Assembly: GCA_030068075.1 (NCBI GenBank)
Contig: CM057839.1
Coordinates: 51,736,960-51,800,959 of the forward strand
Direction of reading: 5' to 3'
Length of the DNA: 64,000 bases
Source: Paguma larvata
Taxonomy: Eukaryota > Chordata > Mammalia > Carnivora > Viverridae
Made by a program: the position numbers and the translations under genes. The stretch's first letter is position 1; the number at the start of each line of letters is the position of its first letter. Below are positions 1 through 11,335 of the stretch, piece after piece. The notes beneath the pieces are model-generated. The model ran no database searches and was not told the DNA's origin. It worked only from the letters and a program-made list of their open reading frames with translations.

Positions 1-14
1 TCAGAAGGTTTTGT

Positions 15-436
15 CCACATGCCTTTGATGTTTGGGTCTGGATAATTCCTTGGGGTGGGGGCTCTTCTGTGCATGACAGGCTATTCGGCAGCATCCCTGG
101 CTCCTGCCTATCGAATGGCAATGACAGCCCTCCCCACACCCCCTAGGTCATGACAACCGAACATGTCTCAGATTTAATTTTTTAATGTTTATTTATTTTT
201 GAGAGACATAGAGACAGAGTATGAGCAGGGGAAGTATGAGCACAGAGAGAGGGAGAAAAAGAATCTGAAGTAGGCTCCAGGCTCTGAGTTGTCAGCACAG
301 AGCCTGATGCGGGGCTCGAACTCATAGACCGTGAGATCATGACCTGAGCCGAAGTCGGCCGCTCAACCAACTGAGCCACCCAGGCGCCCCCCGAACATGT
401 CTCTAGACGTTGCCAATCTGGGTTGCAAAGCTGCCT
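15..436 (+). mobile_element. MER20 DNA transposon, split by a SINE
   Basis: The left part (about 15-169) follows the MER20 (hAT-Charlie, non-autonomous) consensus, with words such as gataattcct, cagcatccctggc and tgacaaccgaacatgtctc. After the SINE, 391-436 continues it (tctctagacgttgccaatc). The 5' terminal repeat is degraded near the window edge. The two halves join exactly at the 13-bp SINE target duplication. Confidence 0.7.
170..390 (-). mobile_element. CAN-SINE (felid type) inserted in MER20
   Basis: This is a reverse-oriented lysine-tRNA-derived SINE. The tRNA-like head is at the right (gagccacccaggcgcccc), a B-box-like gggctcgaac lies at about 314-323, a GA-rich body follows, and the T-rich tail is at the left. 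A perfect 13-bp duplication, ccgaacatgtctc, flanks it at 157-169 and 391-403. Confidence 0.92.
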
Positions 437-825
437 TCCGTGCAGAAGCACTTGTTTACAGGGAGATAGGAATCTGGCATAAATCAGTGGGGGTTATTAA
501 GGCAACTGTCTACCACATTCCACAGTTGTAGTACCTTTTCTTTGCTACATTGTTAACTTTACATTCTGAAGTCGTGCTGATTATTTATACTGAAGTGGTG
601 TGTGTTTGAAAGGCTGTGCTTTGGTTCAGGGGTTCAGCCCTTCTTCTCAGAGCTTCATGTTGTTTCTGATTCCAACTTTTAGACTTTGGACTAAAAGTCC
701 AAAGGACTTGCTTTGGACTTTGCTAGCCTAGAATTGACCTTGTTTATTATAAACTAGTATGTGTTTTAATAGATTGGATTATTGTACCTAAATCCTGGTT
801 TCCTCTCTGAAATACATATTCCCCA
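436..825. other. Unassigned intergenic sequence
   Basis: No gene or repeat is recognised. A perfect 9-bp inverted repeat with a 3-nt loop (ctttggact/agtccaaag) lies at 684-704, with a further ctttggact copy at 711-719. Confidence 0.5.
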
Positions 826-829
826 TTGC

Positions 830-1220
830 CACGTGACCTAACTATGTCTTATAGATGACAGATACATATCCTTGCTTCAGACTTTGGACTTGACCATGTG
901 ACTTGTTTTGGCCAATAGAAAATGGATATAAGTGATAGAGTGCCAACTCTGAGCAGGGGTTTTTACAAAGCATGTTTCTTCTGGTTCCTCTTGTGCGACT
1001 GCTTCCTGCCACGAGAACAGCTTGGCCTAGATAGGAACTCCTCTTTCTGCCTTGTTCTCTTCAGGGGCAAACTTGTGGAGCAGACTTGAACTTGACCTCA
1101 GATCTGAAACAGAGTTCACCCACAGACACCAAGTGAGAAACGCAGATTTATTGTTGTAAGACTTTAATATTTTGGATTAAGTATAGAATCATCACAGCCG
1201 AAGCTGACTAAAACAATTTC
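830..1220 (+). repeat. Old LTR-like interspersed repeat, family uncertain
   Basis: The stretch has the layout of a degenerate LTR-type repeat known from mammalian genomes: a gttttggccaatagaaaatg block near 905, a tgccac block near 1007, and an ending resembling gccgaagctgactaa at about 1198-1212. I cannot name the subfamily with confidence. Confidence 0.35.
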
Positions 1221-1229
1221 CATTTTTAG

Positions 1230-2000
1230 AATTCTATCAAGTCATTTTTAGTCAAAAAGTACGTAATCATTGTAGAAAAATTAGAAAATTAAGAAAAGGA
1301 AAATCGCTAGTAATCCTGCGGTCCAGAGAAAAGCCATTGTCAACATTTTCGTGTATATGTAAATATATATATATATTTCCAGATTTTTTTCTGTGTATAT
1401 TAATTTATTCTTTCATTCAACAAATAGATTTTGAGCTGTCTGCCAAAAGCTAGGTGCAGCTAGACCCGGGCGTGTCTGAGATAGACATGTCCCTGCCCTC
1501 AGGAAGATTATATTCAGGTGGGAAAATAACCTCAACAATTACGAAGCAATCCAACATTCATTTATAATTCCGATAAGTGCTGTGAAATACAGCATGTTAG
1601 GAGGGTGTTTAACAAGAGAGTCTGAGGTCAGGAAAAGTTCCTAAAGAAATAATATGCATATGTTATAATGTATTTCATGCTTCATAATATATAAGGTTTC
1701 ATACATACATTATAATACATCCATAATTTCATAATTATAAGCATTTTTCTTACATATAAATATAAATATTAATTAGTATGTTCTCTTCAATAGACAGTAA
1801 AAAATGAACATCTTTCCACATTAACAAATATTTTTACAATATCATTTTAATAGCTGCATCACACTCCCCTGGTATGTGTTTGTCATGTTTTATTCAACCA
1901 ATCCCCTGGCTTTGGACGTCTCAGCTGCTTTCCATTCTTAGTTACTCTAAGCAATCTTGTCAGGAACATTCTGGAAAAGATTCTAGTGTGTTCGTTGAAG
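1230..2000 (+). repeat. Ancient LINE-like repeat with L2 piece inside
   Basis: 1240-1380 and 1660-2000 resemble an old AT-rich interspersed repeat seen in mammalian introns (agaaaagccattgtcaacat near 1328; aatagctgcatcacactccc near 1848). Between them, 1397-1645 fits reversed L2 3' sequence: attcaacaaatagattttga, ccctgccctcaggaag, gataagtgctgtgaaat. The L2 call is firmer than the outer one. A second stretch like the outer repeat is at about 22190-22500. Confidence 0.4.
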
Positions 2001-3390
2001 AGAAATAATCGTGGCGAAAATTAGTAAAATGCTGTGAAGCAAAATTCAGTAACATATCCTGACCTCACATATCCCCTATGGAAGCATGATGGAAATATTT
2101 ATTTTTGAAATAAAATTTCTCATGACTCAGTTAGTCATTCCTGAAGATCCTCAGGGAAAATTTAGACTATCTTTCTTGGATGAAAATTTATTGGTGGTAG
2201 ATAGGGGCAGAATGTCAAGAGGAATAATATGTGTACACAAAGTCAAAAAAGCCAGAATACCCCCTCTGCTTTTCCAAATCAAGATGTGATCTGTTGCCGT
2301 AATACTTATTGCTGGTTTAGCTTTTTTTTTTTTGTCAGTGTGGTGGTTGTTACTTCATCTGTGGCCTGTTTCCAAAAGCAACAAGTGAGCCTCCGCAAGA
2401 CAATCACTAGAATATCTGATTCTTTCGTGAGTAACAGGGCAGGGGAGTGCACTAACAAACAGTTTCGCTTGAACGTATCACAGGAGATCAAAGTCGTCTG
2501 AATGAAAACCACGTATGATAAAATACAGGAAAATGATGTCTGACATTCTTATTCGGTTTAAGAAATAGCAGGTTAGGATTGTACATTCAGGGAGGATACG
2601 AAGTGGAGTTTTTAGCAGGTTTAATGGTGTAAAGTTATGTTACGGTATTTTGACGTTGACTTTATGATATGGACAAATTCATTTACCTTGTGATTGACTG
2701 TGGGGTAAACTTGCAGCTATGTGTCCACACTGTACTCATCTCTATGAGCAAATAAGGGGGGGAAGTGGTAAAAAGGTCTCACAAGTTTCAGGTTAGTTGG
2801 GTAACATAAAGATGGCACAGGCACATCTGTAATTTGGGGAGTCGTGACTTCATTGGCTACACTTACCCGAGTGAACATCAAAAACGGGATCATTTGGGGG
2901 GCATTCCCTCTTCCCTTTGGTTAAGCCTGGATTGACTCACATTTTAAAGCATTTTTTTTCCCCAGGAGAGTAATGGAATTCCACAACTCTCTAAGTCAAT
3001 GACCATGAATCAGTCAGTAGTATCTATCAGTGAAGAAATGTAAGCTCGTCCTTCAGAGGAAATGTCTCTCATTTTCCAAGACATTAGATTCTTGTTTTCA
3101 GGTAGGTATATTTCTTATCTCTCTTTTTCCTTTGGAAAGAATTAGATCAGAAGATAAGGTAAAAAGTTCAGGGACCTCGGACATGCTCAGTTTAAACAGC
3201 GAAATTATGGTTCTGATACTTTATCCTGTGTTTTGTACTAGTTTAGAAACTTCTGAAATAGCAGTTTGGACGATGTCCCATTCTACAGCAATGTCCCTGG
3301 CTCAAAAACGTGACTGACTCCTCTGTCCTCTAAAAGGGAGGCTTTGCTGCTCAGCTTTACTGTCCTCTTAGAAAATTGTCACTGCAACTT
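2001..3390. other. Unassigned intergenic sequence
   Basis: AT-rich sequence with only short chance ORFs. A run of T at 2322-2333 is the only low-complexity feature. No exon, RNA gene or repeat family is recognised. Confidence 0.5.
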
Positions 3391-3397
3391 AGTTTAC

Positions 3398-3580
3398 TAT
3401 TTCAACCAATGTGTATTGAGTGACCCCCCAACCTCAACTCGCCACCAGTCGCCAAGTGTCTCTTGGGTCTGTGACTTTTTGGAGCTTAAAGTCTGGTGGA
3501 GGAGACACACAATACACAGGTAAACAAAATGAAGAATTGAGGTAAGTCTACATAAGCAGTAAAAGGAGGGATCGGCATGA
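3398..3580 (-). mobile_element. L2 LINE 3' fragment
   Basis: Reading on the plus strand gives the reversed L2 3' end: caaccaatgtgtattgagtg, then a degraded segment, ggagcttaaagtctggtgga, and acacaatacacaggtaaaca. It is diverged and truncated at both ends. Confidence 0.5.
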
Positions 3581-3859
3581 GTGTTTGCCTATAACAGGGC
3601 CCAATGACACAGAGTAGGTTTCAATAAATGGTGCGGATGGATGGATGTGTGTGTCAGTGAAACGCACGGGGTGGAGAGACGAGCCCAGGGAGCCCAAGCT
3701 GGTCAGTGTGGCTGGAGCACGTGGACAAGATGGAAGATGCTGAGAGGTGAGAGCTGTGGGTCCTCTCGGTAAGGAGTTTGGATCGGCACATCAGGGGAAT
3801 TCATCTGATGGTTTTAACATGGGGGTAATCTGAATATTGCTTTAACAGTTTATCTAATA

Positions 3860-5281
3860 TTACCCCCAAAGCCAAAATAATCTTGGAAAAAAAAAAAAGA
3901 ACAAAACTGGAGGCCTCACATTTACTGATTCAAAGCTCATTACAAAGCTACAGGAAACAAAACAGTGTGGTACTGGCATAATGACCAACATGGAGACCAA
4001 TGCAATAGTTAGAAAACCCAGAAATAAACCCTCACGTCTATGGTCAAAAAGTTTTTGATACGTGTGCCTAGATGTCTCAAAGGGGAAAAGGAGAGTCTTT
4101 TCAACAAGTGGTGTTAGGAAAGCCAGATATCTATATACAAAAGAATGGAGTTGGACCCTTACCTCACACCATATACAAAATGAACTAAAAACAAATCAAA
4201 GACCTCGATGTAAAATTCTTAGAAGAAAACAGAAAGAGCCTCATTGGATTTGGCAAGATTTCTTGGGTGTGACACCAAAAGTACAGGCACCAAAAGTAAA
4301 AATAGATGAATTGGACTACACCAAAATTCAAAACTTCTGTGTATTGAAGGATACAATCAACAGAGTAAAAAGGCAACCTGCAGAATGGGAGAAAACATTC
4401 AAAAATCGTCTATCTGGGTAAGTGGTTCATATCCGGAATATATAAAGAGAAAGTACAATTCAACGGCAACAACTTAAAACCCAAACAACCCGATGAAAAC
4501 AGTGAGCAAAGGACTTGAGTAGACATGTTTCCAAAGAAAATATACAAATGGCCAGCAAGCATATGAAAAGATGTTCAATGTCACTAATCATTAGGGAGAT
4601 GCAAATCAAGACGACAATGAAATATAACTTCATACTCATTAGGATGGTTAATACCAAAGAAACCTAGAAAATAACAAATGTTGGCAAGGATGTGGGGAAA
4701 TTGGAACCCTTGGGCACTATTGGTGGGAATGTAAAATGTTATAGCCACTATGGAAAAGAGTATGGCGCTTCCACAAATATAAAAACAGAACTACCGTATG
4801 ATCTAGCAATTCCATTTCTGGGTACAGATCTAAAAGAATTGAAAGAAGGGACTCAAAGAGATGTTTATACACCCATATTTATGGCAGTGTTATTTATAAT
4901 AGCCAAAATGTATTGGGTGGAAATAACCCAAATGTCCACGGATGGATGAATCGATAAATAAAATGTGATATACATATACGACATATTTTTCAGCTTAAAA
5001 AGGAAAGAAGTTCTGTCATATGCTGTACAATGGGTGAAAGCTAAGAAAATCAGGCCGAGTGAAATAAGCCAGTCACAAAAAGGCAAAATGGTGCTTGCGA
5101 GGGACTGAGGGAAGGGGATATAGGAGTTCATTATTTAATGGATACAGAGTTTTAGTTTTGCAAGCTGAGAAAGTTCTGGAGAATGCCCAAAAATGTGAAT
5201 ATACTTAACACTACTAAACTGTACACAAAAATGTTTGAGATGGCAAATTTTATATGTATTTTGTCATAGGTTTAAAAAAAA
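3860..5281 (+). mobile_element. L1M LINE, ORF2 3' part and 3' UTR
   Basis: Sequence from about 3900 follows L1 ORF2 C-terminal DNA: gtggtactggcataatgacc, the caaaggacttgagtagacat block and the acaaatgttggcaaggatgt block. The short 3' UTR ends with actaaactgtacacaaaaat and an A-run at 5272-5281. Frames at 4062-4421 and 4692-4949 are pieces of the decayed ORF2; stops and frameshifts break it throughout. The 5' truncation near 3860 and the divergence mark an old, dead copy. Confidence 0.88.
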
Positions 5282-6140
5282 TGCCTTCTATATGAATGCC
5301 CTTGACCAGAAGGCATGTAAAAGATAGGCTTCCTCCCCTTTGGGCCACGCCCCTGAGGCTCCTCTCCCGGCGCAGCGGCATGCTGGGTACCCTGTGTTCA
5401 TATCAGGTCTTCTTTGGTTGTGTGCACGTGTTCATCCTCCTCCTGGTGGAAAACTCCCCAGCAGGAACCGCTTTCCCTCCTTAAGGCAGCCTGGCCAGTC
5501 TTCGCTTCACAGATGCTGGCCTCTTCCTCAGATGCGAAAGGCCGGGACAGTCACGTGCCCAGAGACTGATAGTCTCGAAGATCAAGAGCTAAAAACAGTG
5601 TTGAGTGAAGACCTACTTCCACAGACTTTGAGAGCGTCACCCTGGGGGCTCAGTGGTGGCTGAAGGACAGTGTCGCTGTGTCAGCCTGGGCTCGGGCACA
5701 CCCTGAATCGATCAGTCTGGCATCTGTAGAAAGCACTAAATGCTGACTGGCAGAAGCATATACGATTGTGATTTGGTTTCTTTCCAGTTATTTACACAGT
5801 TTGACATCATTGGTTTTCATTAGAAAAGTGAACACGTGCAAACAAAGGATTTACAGAATTTTCCTGCATCAGATCTCCTCTGGCTTGGGGTACGCAATGC
5901 CTGAATTGACTGAAAGTGTCCAACTGTCAATTACTGAGATGACCCCTTGATTGCTCCATATTCTTCCTCACACTTTGTGCTTCTTATCACTGTACGTTGG
6001 CATAATCCTCCTATTCCAAACAGTTTGCAAACACAGGCGGAGGAGGGGCACTGTGTGGAGAGAAAGAGACGGAGGAAAGAGAAAAGAAGGAGAGAAAGAA
6101 GGAAGGGGGAAAGGTAGAGAGATGGAAAGCCTATTCTACG
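5282..6140. other. Unassigned, partly GC-rich intergenic sequence
   Basis: 5330-5690 is GC-richer than its surroundings (for example ctctcccggcgcagcggcat near 5360) and 6040-6120 is a purine-rich GGA/GAAA tract. No splice structure, known exon or repeat family is recognised. Confidence 0.4.
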
Positions 6141-6151
6141 AGCCTCTAAGT

Positions 6152-6260
6152 CAGTGGTTCTCAAACTCAAGCGATCATCAGGATCACACAAAGTCTTGTC
6201 ACCACACCGACGCTTGGGAGACGCCCAAGAAGTGGCATTTCTAACCTGTGCCCAGGAGAC
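6152..6260 (+). mobile_element. MER5-type DNA transposon fragment
   Basis: It starts with the MER5/Charlie terminal motif cagtggttctcaaactcaag and atcatcaggatcacac. It runs to about the start of the next MER5 element and lacks a matching right end. Confidence 0.55.
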
Positions 6261-6266
6261 CCAAAG

Positions 6267-6440
6267 CAGTGGGTCTTAATCCCCATGGAACTGTAGATTC
6301 ACCTAAAGAGCTCAGAAGAATCCTGCTGGCCAGGCCACACTCCCCAAATGAATCAGATTCTCTGAAGACAGAACCCAGGAAATAGTATTTTTCAAAAGTT
6401 CTCTGTGTTTCCATGAGGTAGCCAAGGTTGAGGACCGCAG
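6267..6440 (+). mobile_element. MER5A DNA transposon
   Basis: About 174 bp with degraded terminal inverted repeats: cagtgggtcttaa at the left and gccaaggttgaggaccgcag at the right. Internal blocks include attcacctaaagagctc and aatcagattctctgaagac. Length and ends fit the hAT-Charlie MER5A element. The 8 bp outside each end (acccaaag and ctttgggt) are reverse complements rather than direct repeats. Confidence 0.72.
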
Positions 6441-6660
6441 CTTTGGGTACGGTGCTACTCAAACCGAGCTGGGCCGGCCAGCGGCTGGGGCGTCTCCCGA
6501 GAGCAGGTTGGGAGCGCAGAGTGTCAGGCTTCACTCCAGACTGCCGAGTCGGCAGCTGCATCTACCGAGCCACCTTCTCAGGCGCTGGCACAGCACAGGC
6601 GCACCTGCGAGGAAATCGGGCCCCGGGGAGAGATCTTGTCATGCCGGCTGGAGGACGAGA
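6421..6660. promoter_or_regulatory. Small CpG-rich patch
   Basis: About 18 CpG dinucleotides fall within 240 bp of GC-rich sequence, in contrast to the CpG-poor surroundings. It begins at the right end of a MER5A. No TATA box, splice site or exon can be demonstrated nearby, so this is composition evidence only. Confidence 0.3.
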
Positions 6661-6866
6661 ACTGAACATCTGCAGAAACAGGAAACTTGCTGCTGCGGTC
6701 ACACTGCACAGAGGGTTCAGAGAGGAGAATACCAGGGACGGAGCCCTCTGATCAACACTGCTTTTAAATACGTCCAAACGCAGCGTCTTGCGACAAGAAG
6801 AAACAGATTAAACATTTTTGATCTTCATATGGATGTGTTCTTTCGTGTAGTAAATCTGTCACTTTT

Positions 6867-7054
6867 GGGGCGCCTGGGTGACTCAGTCGGTTAAGCGTCC
6901 AACTCTTGGTTTCAACTCAGGTCATGATCTCACAATTTGTGAGTTCAAGCCCCGCATTGGACAGTGTGGAGCCCGGTTGGGATTCTCTGTCTCCCTTTCT
7001 CTCTGCCCTTCCCGTGTGCTCTCTCTCTCAAAATAAACTTAAAAAAAAAAATAA
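6867..7054 (+). mobile_element. CAN-SINE
   Basis: Starts gggcgcctgggtgactcagt, has the B-box-like gagttcaagcccc, a CT-rich body, and ends in a long A-run at 7041-7050. The internal gtggagcccggttgggattc wording marks an older CAN-SINE subtype than the felid Fc-like copies. Confidence 0.9.
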
Positions 7055-7339
7055 TATCCGCTCCCTTCATACAGGGAAAGCTGACTGAGTGATTCCACCT
7101 AGGTGGTAGTTTTAGGGGCAGTGGCTTCATGACCCACCGTGTCATCGTCAAAGTGTGTTTGATCACCCCTTTCTCAGATGCTGTTTTGTGAACTGAAAGG
7201 GCAATCCAGATGTGCCAGATAGGAAATTCTGACCTCACCAAAAAACAAAAACAGAACACCCCTAAAAACAGAAGCAGCTCACATGGCGGAAAACTACCTG
7301 AAGAAGCACAGAGCAGAGCAAAGGAAGGTGAGGAAGCCG

Positions 7340-7540
7340 AGGGGCTCCGGAGCCCAGCGTAGGCTCCAATTCTGCCCTGTCGCTTACTACCTCTAGATCC
7401 TTTGCAAGTAGATTGATTCCTCTGTTATCCATTTCCTTCATCACCAGAATGGGGGTGATGATGAAAATGATCCCTGCTTCACAGGTTGTTGAGAGGATAA
7501 AATGAGTTCCTGTTGGTCAGGCGCTTAGGTCTGGCCCATC
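7340..7540 (+). mobile_element. MIR SINE
   Basis: Degenerate MIR body: tgccctgtcgcttactacct, a core region, then gttgttgagaggataaaatg at about 7485-7504. It is divergent and approximate at both ends. Confidence 0.55.
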
Positions 7541-7686
7541 AGACCATGGTTGCCGTCTAATAGTTGGTAAATACACAGGATAAGAAACATGAGAATTTAT
7601 ATCCTTTTGCAGAGTTCCTCTGTAGGAAAAATGTAGAAGATACTATCTCAGGTTCTAGAAAAATATCCTGTCTGTGGGACCAAGTA

Positions 7687-7940
7687 ATTCTACTTATTTA
7701 TTTGTTTGTTTGTTTGTTTGTTTTGGATTTATTTATTTATTTCGAAGAGAGAGAGAGAGACCACGAGCGAGCATGAGTGGGGAAGGGGCAGAGAGAGAAG
7801 GAGAGAGAGAATCCCAAGTAGGCTCTGCACCGTCAGCACGGAGGCCGACTCAGGGCTTGATAGTACAGACCGTGAGATCATGACCTGAGCCAGAAATCAA
7901 GAGTTGGACACTTAACCTACTGAGATACCTTGGTGCCCCA
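7687..7940 (-). mobile_element. CAN-SINE with TTTG/TTTA-rich tail
   Basis: Reverse SINE whose head (accttggtgcccca) is at the right and whose tail has become a TTTG/TTTA repeat at 7694-7741. A 10-bp duplication ggaccaagta flanks it at 7677-7686 and 7941-7950. Confidence 0.9.
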
Positions 7941-8061
7941 GGACCAAGTAGTTTTAAATTCCTCCCATAAAAGGGTCATTTCATGAAGAGGGAATCTTTA
8001 CATTCTGATGCCTTGGCTGAGTCAAATTTGGCTGAATCCATAAATAAAACGGAAGGTGACT

Positions 8062-8285
8062 GGGGCGCCTGGGTGGCTCAGTTGGTTAAGTGTTTGACTT
8101 CGACCTAGGTCATGATCTCACAGTTGGGGAGTTCAAGCCCCGTGTATGGGTCTGTGCTGATAGCTCAGAGCCTGGAGTCTGCTTCAGATTCTGTGTCTCT
8201 CTCTCTCTCCTTATCTTTCCCTGCCCCTCCCCTGCTAGTTCTCTGTCTCTCTGTCTCTCTGTCTCTCTCTCTCTTTAATAACACC
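8062..8285 (+). mobile_element. CAN-SINE
   Basis: Head gggcgcctgggtggctcagt, B-box-like gttcaagccccg, the ctcagagcctggagtctgct block, then an expanded TCTC/TGTC body at 8201-8274. There is hardly any A tail. No clear target duplication was found. Confidence 0.92.
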
Positions 8286-8829
8286 TTAGAAAACCCCCTT
8301 CTATGAAGATAAGAGTTAGAGACAGTGAATTCAGAAGAAACGGCTATCGTAGACCATGTATACCTAACAGGCTTCATACTAGCTTGTGATTAGGAAATTA
8401 TTTTTTAAATGCTTTCAACTGACACAATAAAAAATGAAATGTTTTCCCTTTGTTAAGAGGAAGAGATGGCCTGAGCAGTCTTATCCAGAGGACTTCCCTG
8501 GTCACGAGGTTCTATCTCTTGGGGCATGTGGGTCCACCCAGCCACATAATCCAAACATGCTAAAACACACACACACACAAACATAATCCAAGCTGCTTTC
8601 CCCAACCCCAGAGTCTCCATGAAACCACCATGAGCCATACACCAGGATCGCATCCCATGGCCCCAAATCACACATTTCAAATTGTAGAGGCAGCCTGGCA
8701 AATAGCCTCCCTTCTGCCCGTTGAGAAGTCTCTCCCCCTTGCTTTGCAAGAAATTGCCCCACTGGTCAATCCATCACCTCTTTTGGTGGCTCCTTCTCTT
8801 GGAAGTGCCCCATCCTTGACTCTCCTCTC

Positions 8830-9992
8830 TGTCAGCACCCTTACCTTAGAGATCTCATCCTGCCATGAAGCCTTTGCGATTGTATCTCCAGCGTAGACCT
8901 TCCTCCTGAACTCTAGGCTCATCATGCACAAGAGTCTGCACTTCCTCTAGCACGTCTCCCAGACAACTCAAACCTAGCACGTCCGAAATTGAACTTCTGA
9001 TCCTCCCCCAAAACCTGCTTCTTCCAAATCTCAGTTGATAACCACCTCAACTTTCCAGCTTTCCAGGACAAAAACCTTGGAGCCGTTCCCAAGTCTTCTC
9101 TGCCATATCCAACAGTTAATCCATCGGGAAGTCCTGATTCAAAACTTACCCAGAATTTGACCACTTCTCACCCCCTCTGCTGATGCCACTCTGGTCTAAA
9201 CAGCCTCTGTATTTTGCCTGGATTATTACAAAATCTTCCTCATCTTTTAAAAACATTAATTAGATCATGTCACTCCACTGCTCAAAATTCTGCATGGCTC
9301 CACATTTTGCTCAATAAAAACTGAAGTTCTTAACATCTTCTGTGATCTGGTCAACCCCTTGTTATATCTCTGATGTCACTTCCTGGTGCTCTCTTTCTGC
9401 CTTACTGCGGTCCAGACGTACAACCTCCTCGAACATGCTGCCCCTCACCCGCACTGGTGGTCAGGCCACCTGGCGCACTCTTGACTCTGATTGCAACGTG
9501 GCTTACTCTCTCACTTCTTAAAGTCTTTGCTCAAAAACCGTCTTTTTGGGGCACCTGGGTAGCTCAGTCGGTTAAGCATCTGACTTCGGCTCAAGTCATG
9601 ATCTCACAGCTCGTGGGTTCGAGCCCTGCCTCGGGCTCTGTGCTGACAGCTCAGAGCCTGAAGGCTGCTTTGGATTCTGTGTCTCCCTCTCTCTGCCCCT
9701 CCCCCACTTGCACTGTCTCTCAAAAATGAATACAGGCTAGAAAAACAATCATCTTTTTAATGAGACCTGCTCTGGCCACTGGATTAAAACTGCAGCCCTA
9801 CATTCACATCCCCAATTCCTTACCTTGAATTATTTGCTGTTTCTCTTAGCACTTTTAATCTTCCCTATACTCAATAATTTACTTATTTATTATCCGTCTC
9901 CCTTTGCTAGAATGCAAGCACCATTAGGTCATGGAAATTTGACATGTTTTATTCATGTAATAGGTGCTCATTAAATATTTGTTGAAGAATGA
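8830..9992 (+). mobile_element. L2 LINE 3' end, split by a SINE
   Basis: A long L2 3' match: aattgaacttctgatcctcc (8988), cagaatttgaccacttctca (9151), gatcatgtcactccactgct (9263), ending at ttaaatatttgttgaagaat (9972-9991), the classic L2 terminus. Coding frames are decayed. A CAN-SINE interrupts it at 9548-9745. Confidence 0.88.
9548..9745 (+). mobile_element. CAN-SINE inside L2
   Basis: Head ggggcacctgggtagctcag, B-box-like gggttcgagccct, ctcagagcctgaaggctgct and the CT-rich body. Flanks aaaaaccgtcttttt and aaaaacaatcatcttttt are an imperfect duplication. Confidence 0.92.
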
Positions 9993-10860
9993 ATTCCTAA
10001 TTGACTTGGCTGACTTTAGTGCAGCATTCTTGCTGGGCTGGGGAGCCCCAGTCATCTCTCTAGGTCGTCAGCAGGGTATATCATATTTAAAAGACTGAGT
10101 AAGTGACCCCTTTTGGTAAGGAGTCCCTTTCCAGGCTCCTGCCTTGTCGCTGCTAGCTCCTCCTTCCTGGCCCCGAGTGCCCATCTGTCCTGTCAAGTAC
10201 AAGCCATATTGATGCTCCTGCTAGTCGAGCTTCACGTCTATTAGACGGCTTGGTCTCTGGAATCTTCTGTCACCACATCCAACACAAATCTATCTAATCT
10301 TCAGTGACACCAGTTGGCTTTGCATGTTGCAGCCTGGGTCTGCTTCTGGGCTAGACCTATTTGTAAGTCCAACGTCCTTAATTTTATATAGTGTGTAGTT
10401 GTACATCCCCGCTACTACCTTGGAACCAAAATAAGGGCTAGTGATACCAAAACATATAGCCTTGCTCCTGAGAGGAGCTGTCATTTCATGGCTCTTCTAT
10501 CCTCAGAACTGTTAGATTTACATCCCTCAAAGCCATAAGATTTGGTTGAGAAAACCACTGATTCATTCGGGATGAAGAGTTAGGATAAACCCTCTAGATT
10601 ACTGGGAAAACCATCACTCCCTGTTATTTCAGGAGTGTTGGTCATCATCCCATTTTTCTCTCTTTTTCAATTAACTCTTATTCTTCGGTTAAAAAAAAAA
10701 GCTACAGGGGGAATAAAAGGCAATTGTCAAATGTATCAGGCTGAACAGGGAATATGTGCTAATTCTGAAGGCACATGCCTTTAATTTTTTTTCTTTTACC
10801 GTATGCGTAATGATTTTAAATGTTATGCTTTTTTGTTTGTTTTGTTATACAGCCATATAC
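9993..10860. other. Unassigned intergenic sequence
   Basis: No gene, RNA gene or named repeat is recognised. A-run at 10690-10699. Confidence 0.5.
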
Positions 10861-10862
10861 GG

Positions 10863-10887
10863 CATATATACTTATACATATATATAT

Positions 10888-10930
<43 letters not shown>

Positions 10931-10957
10931 CATATATACACACACACACACACACAC
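10863..10957. repeat. TA/TG/CA microsatellite
   Basis: Alternating TA with a TG interruption at 10890-10895, then a run of CA ending near 10957. The ORFs through it are artefacts of the repeat. Confidence 0.95.
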
Positions 10958-10959
10958 TA

Positions 10960-11045
10960 AGTACCTGGATCACACAGTGCATCTACATTCTCTAGAACAG
11001 CACCTGGTATGTAGCAGAGGCTCAACACACATTAGTGTCTCATAA
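10960..11045 (+). mobile_element. L2 terminal fragment
   Basis: agaacagcacctggtatgta followed by gcagaggctcaacacacatt is the L2 3' terminus. Confidence 0.5.
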
Positions 11046-11139
11046 CCTTCTTTCTTTAGATGATTTCTGATGGCGCACGAAGTCATAAAAGAAACACTCA
11101 CTGAATGTGACCTTAGACAAAAGAGTGTGGTATGATCAT

Positions 11140-11335
11140 AATAATAGCATATATTTATATAGTATTAATTCTCAGGAGCTGGTCTATGTTATTTAGCTGT
11201 GTTAATTTATTTAATCATTTCAACAGTCTTGCACAATACATTGCATCATCACTCCATTTTACAGCTAGTGAGAAAAATGAGACTTGAACTTGGGCAGTGA
11301 GAATCCAGAGTCCCAGTCCTTAGCTGCCATGCCAC
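11140..11335 (-). mobile_element. MIR SINE
   Basis: Reverse MIR: atttaatcatttcaacagtc, then actccattttacagctagtg, and a degraded segment ending cagtccttagctgccatgcc. Confidence 0.65.

Noticed and set aside
4062..4949. 119- and 85-codon frames
   Set aside because: They are relics of L1 ORF2 broken by stops and frameshifts, not independent genes.
6428..6894. Overlapping 107-, 128- and 106-codon frames on both strands
   Set aside because: They arise from a GC-rich stretch with few stops that overlaps MER5A and runs into a SINE; no family resemblance.
10863..10957. TA-rich block as a replication origin or promoter
   Set aside because: It is an ordinary TA/CA microsatellite with no supporting context.
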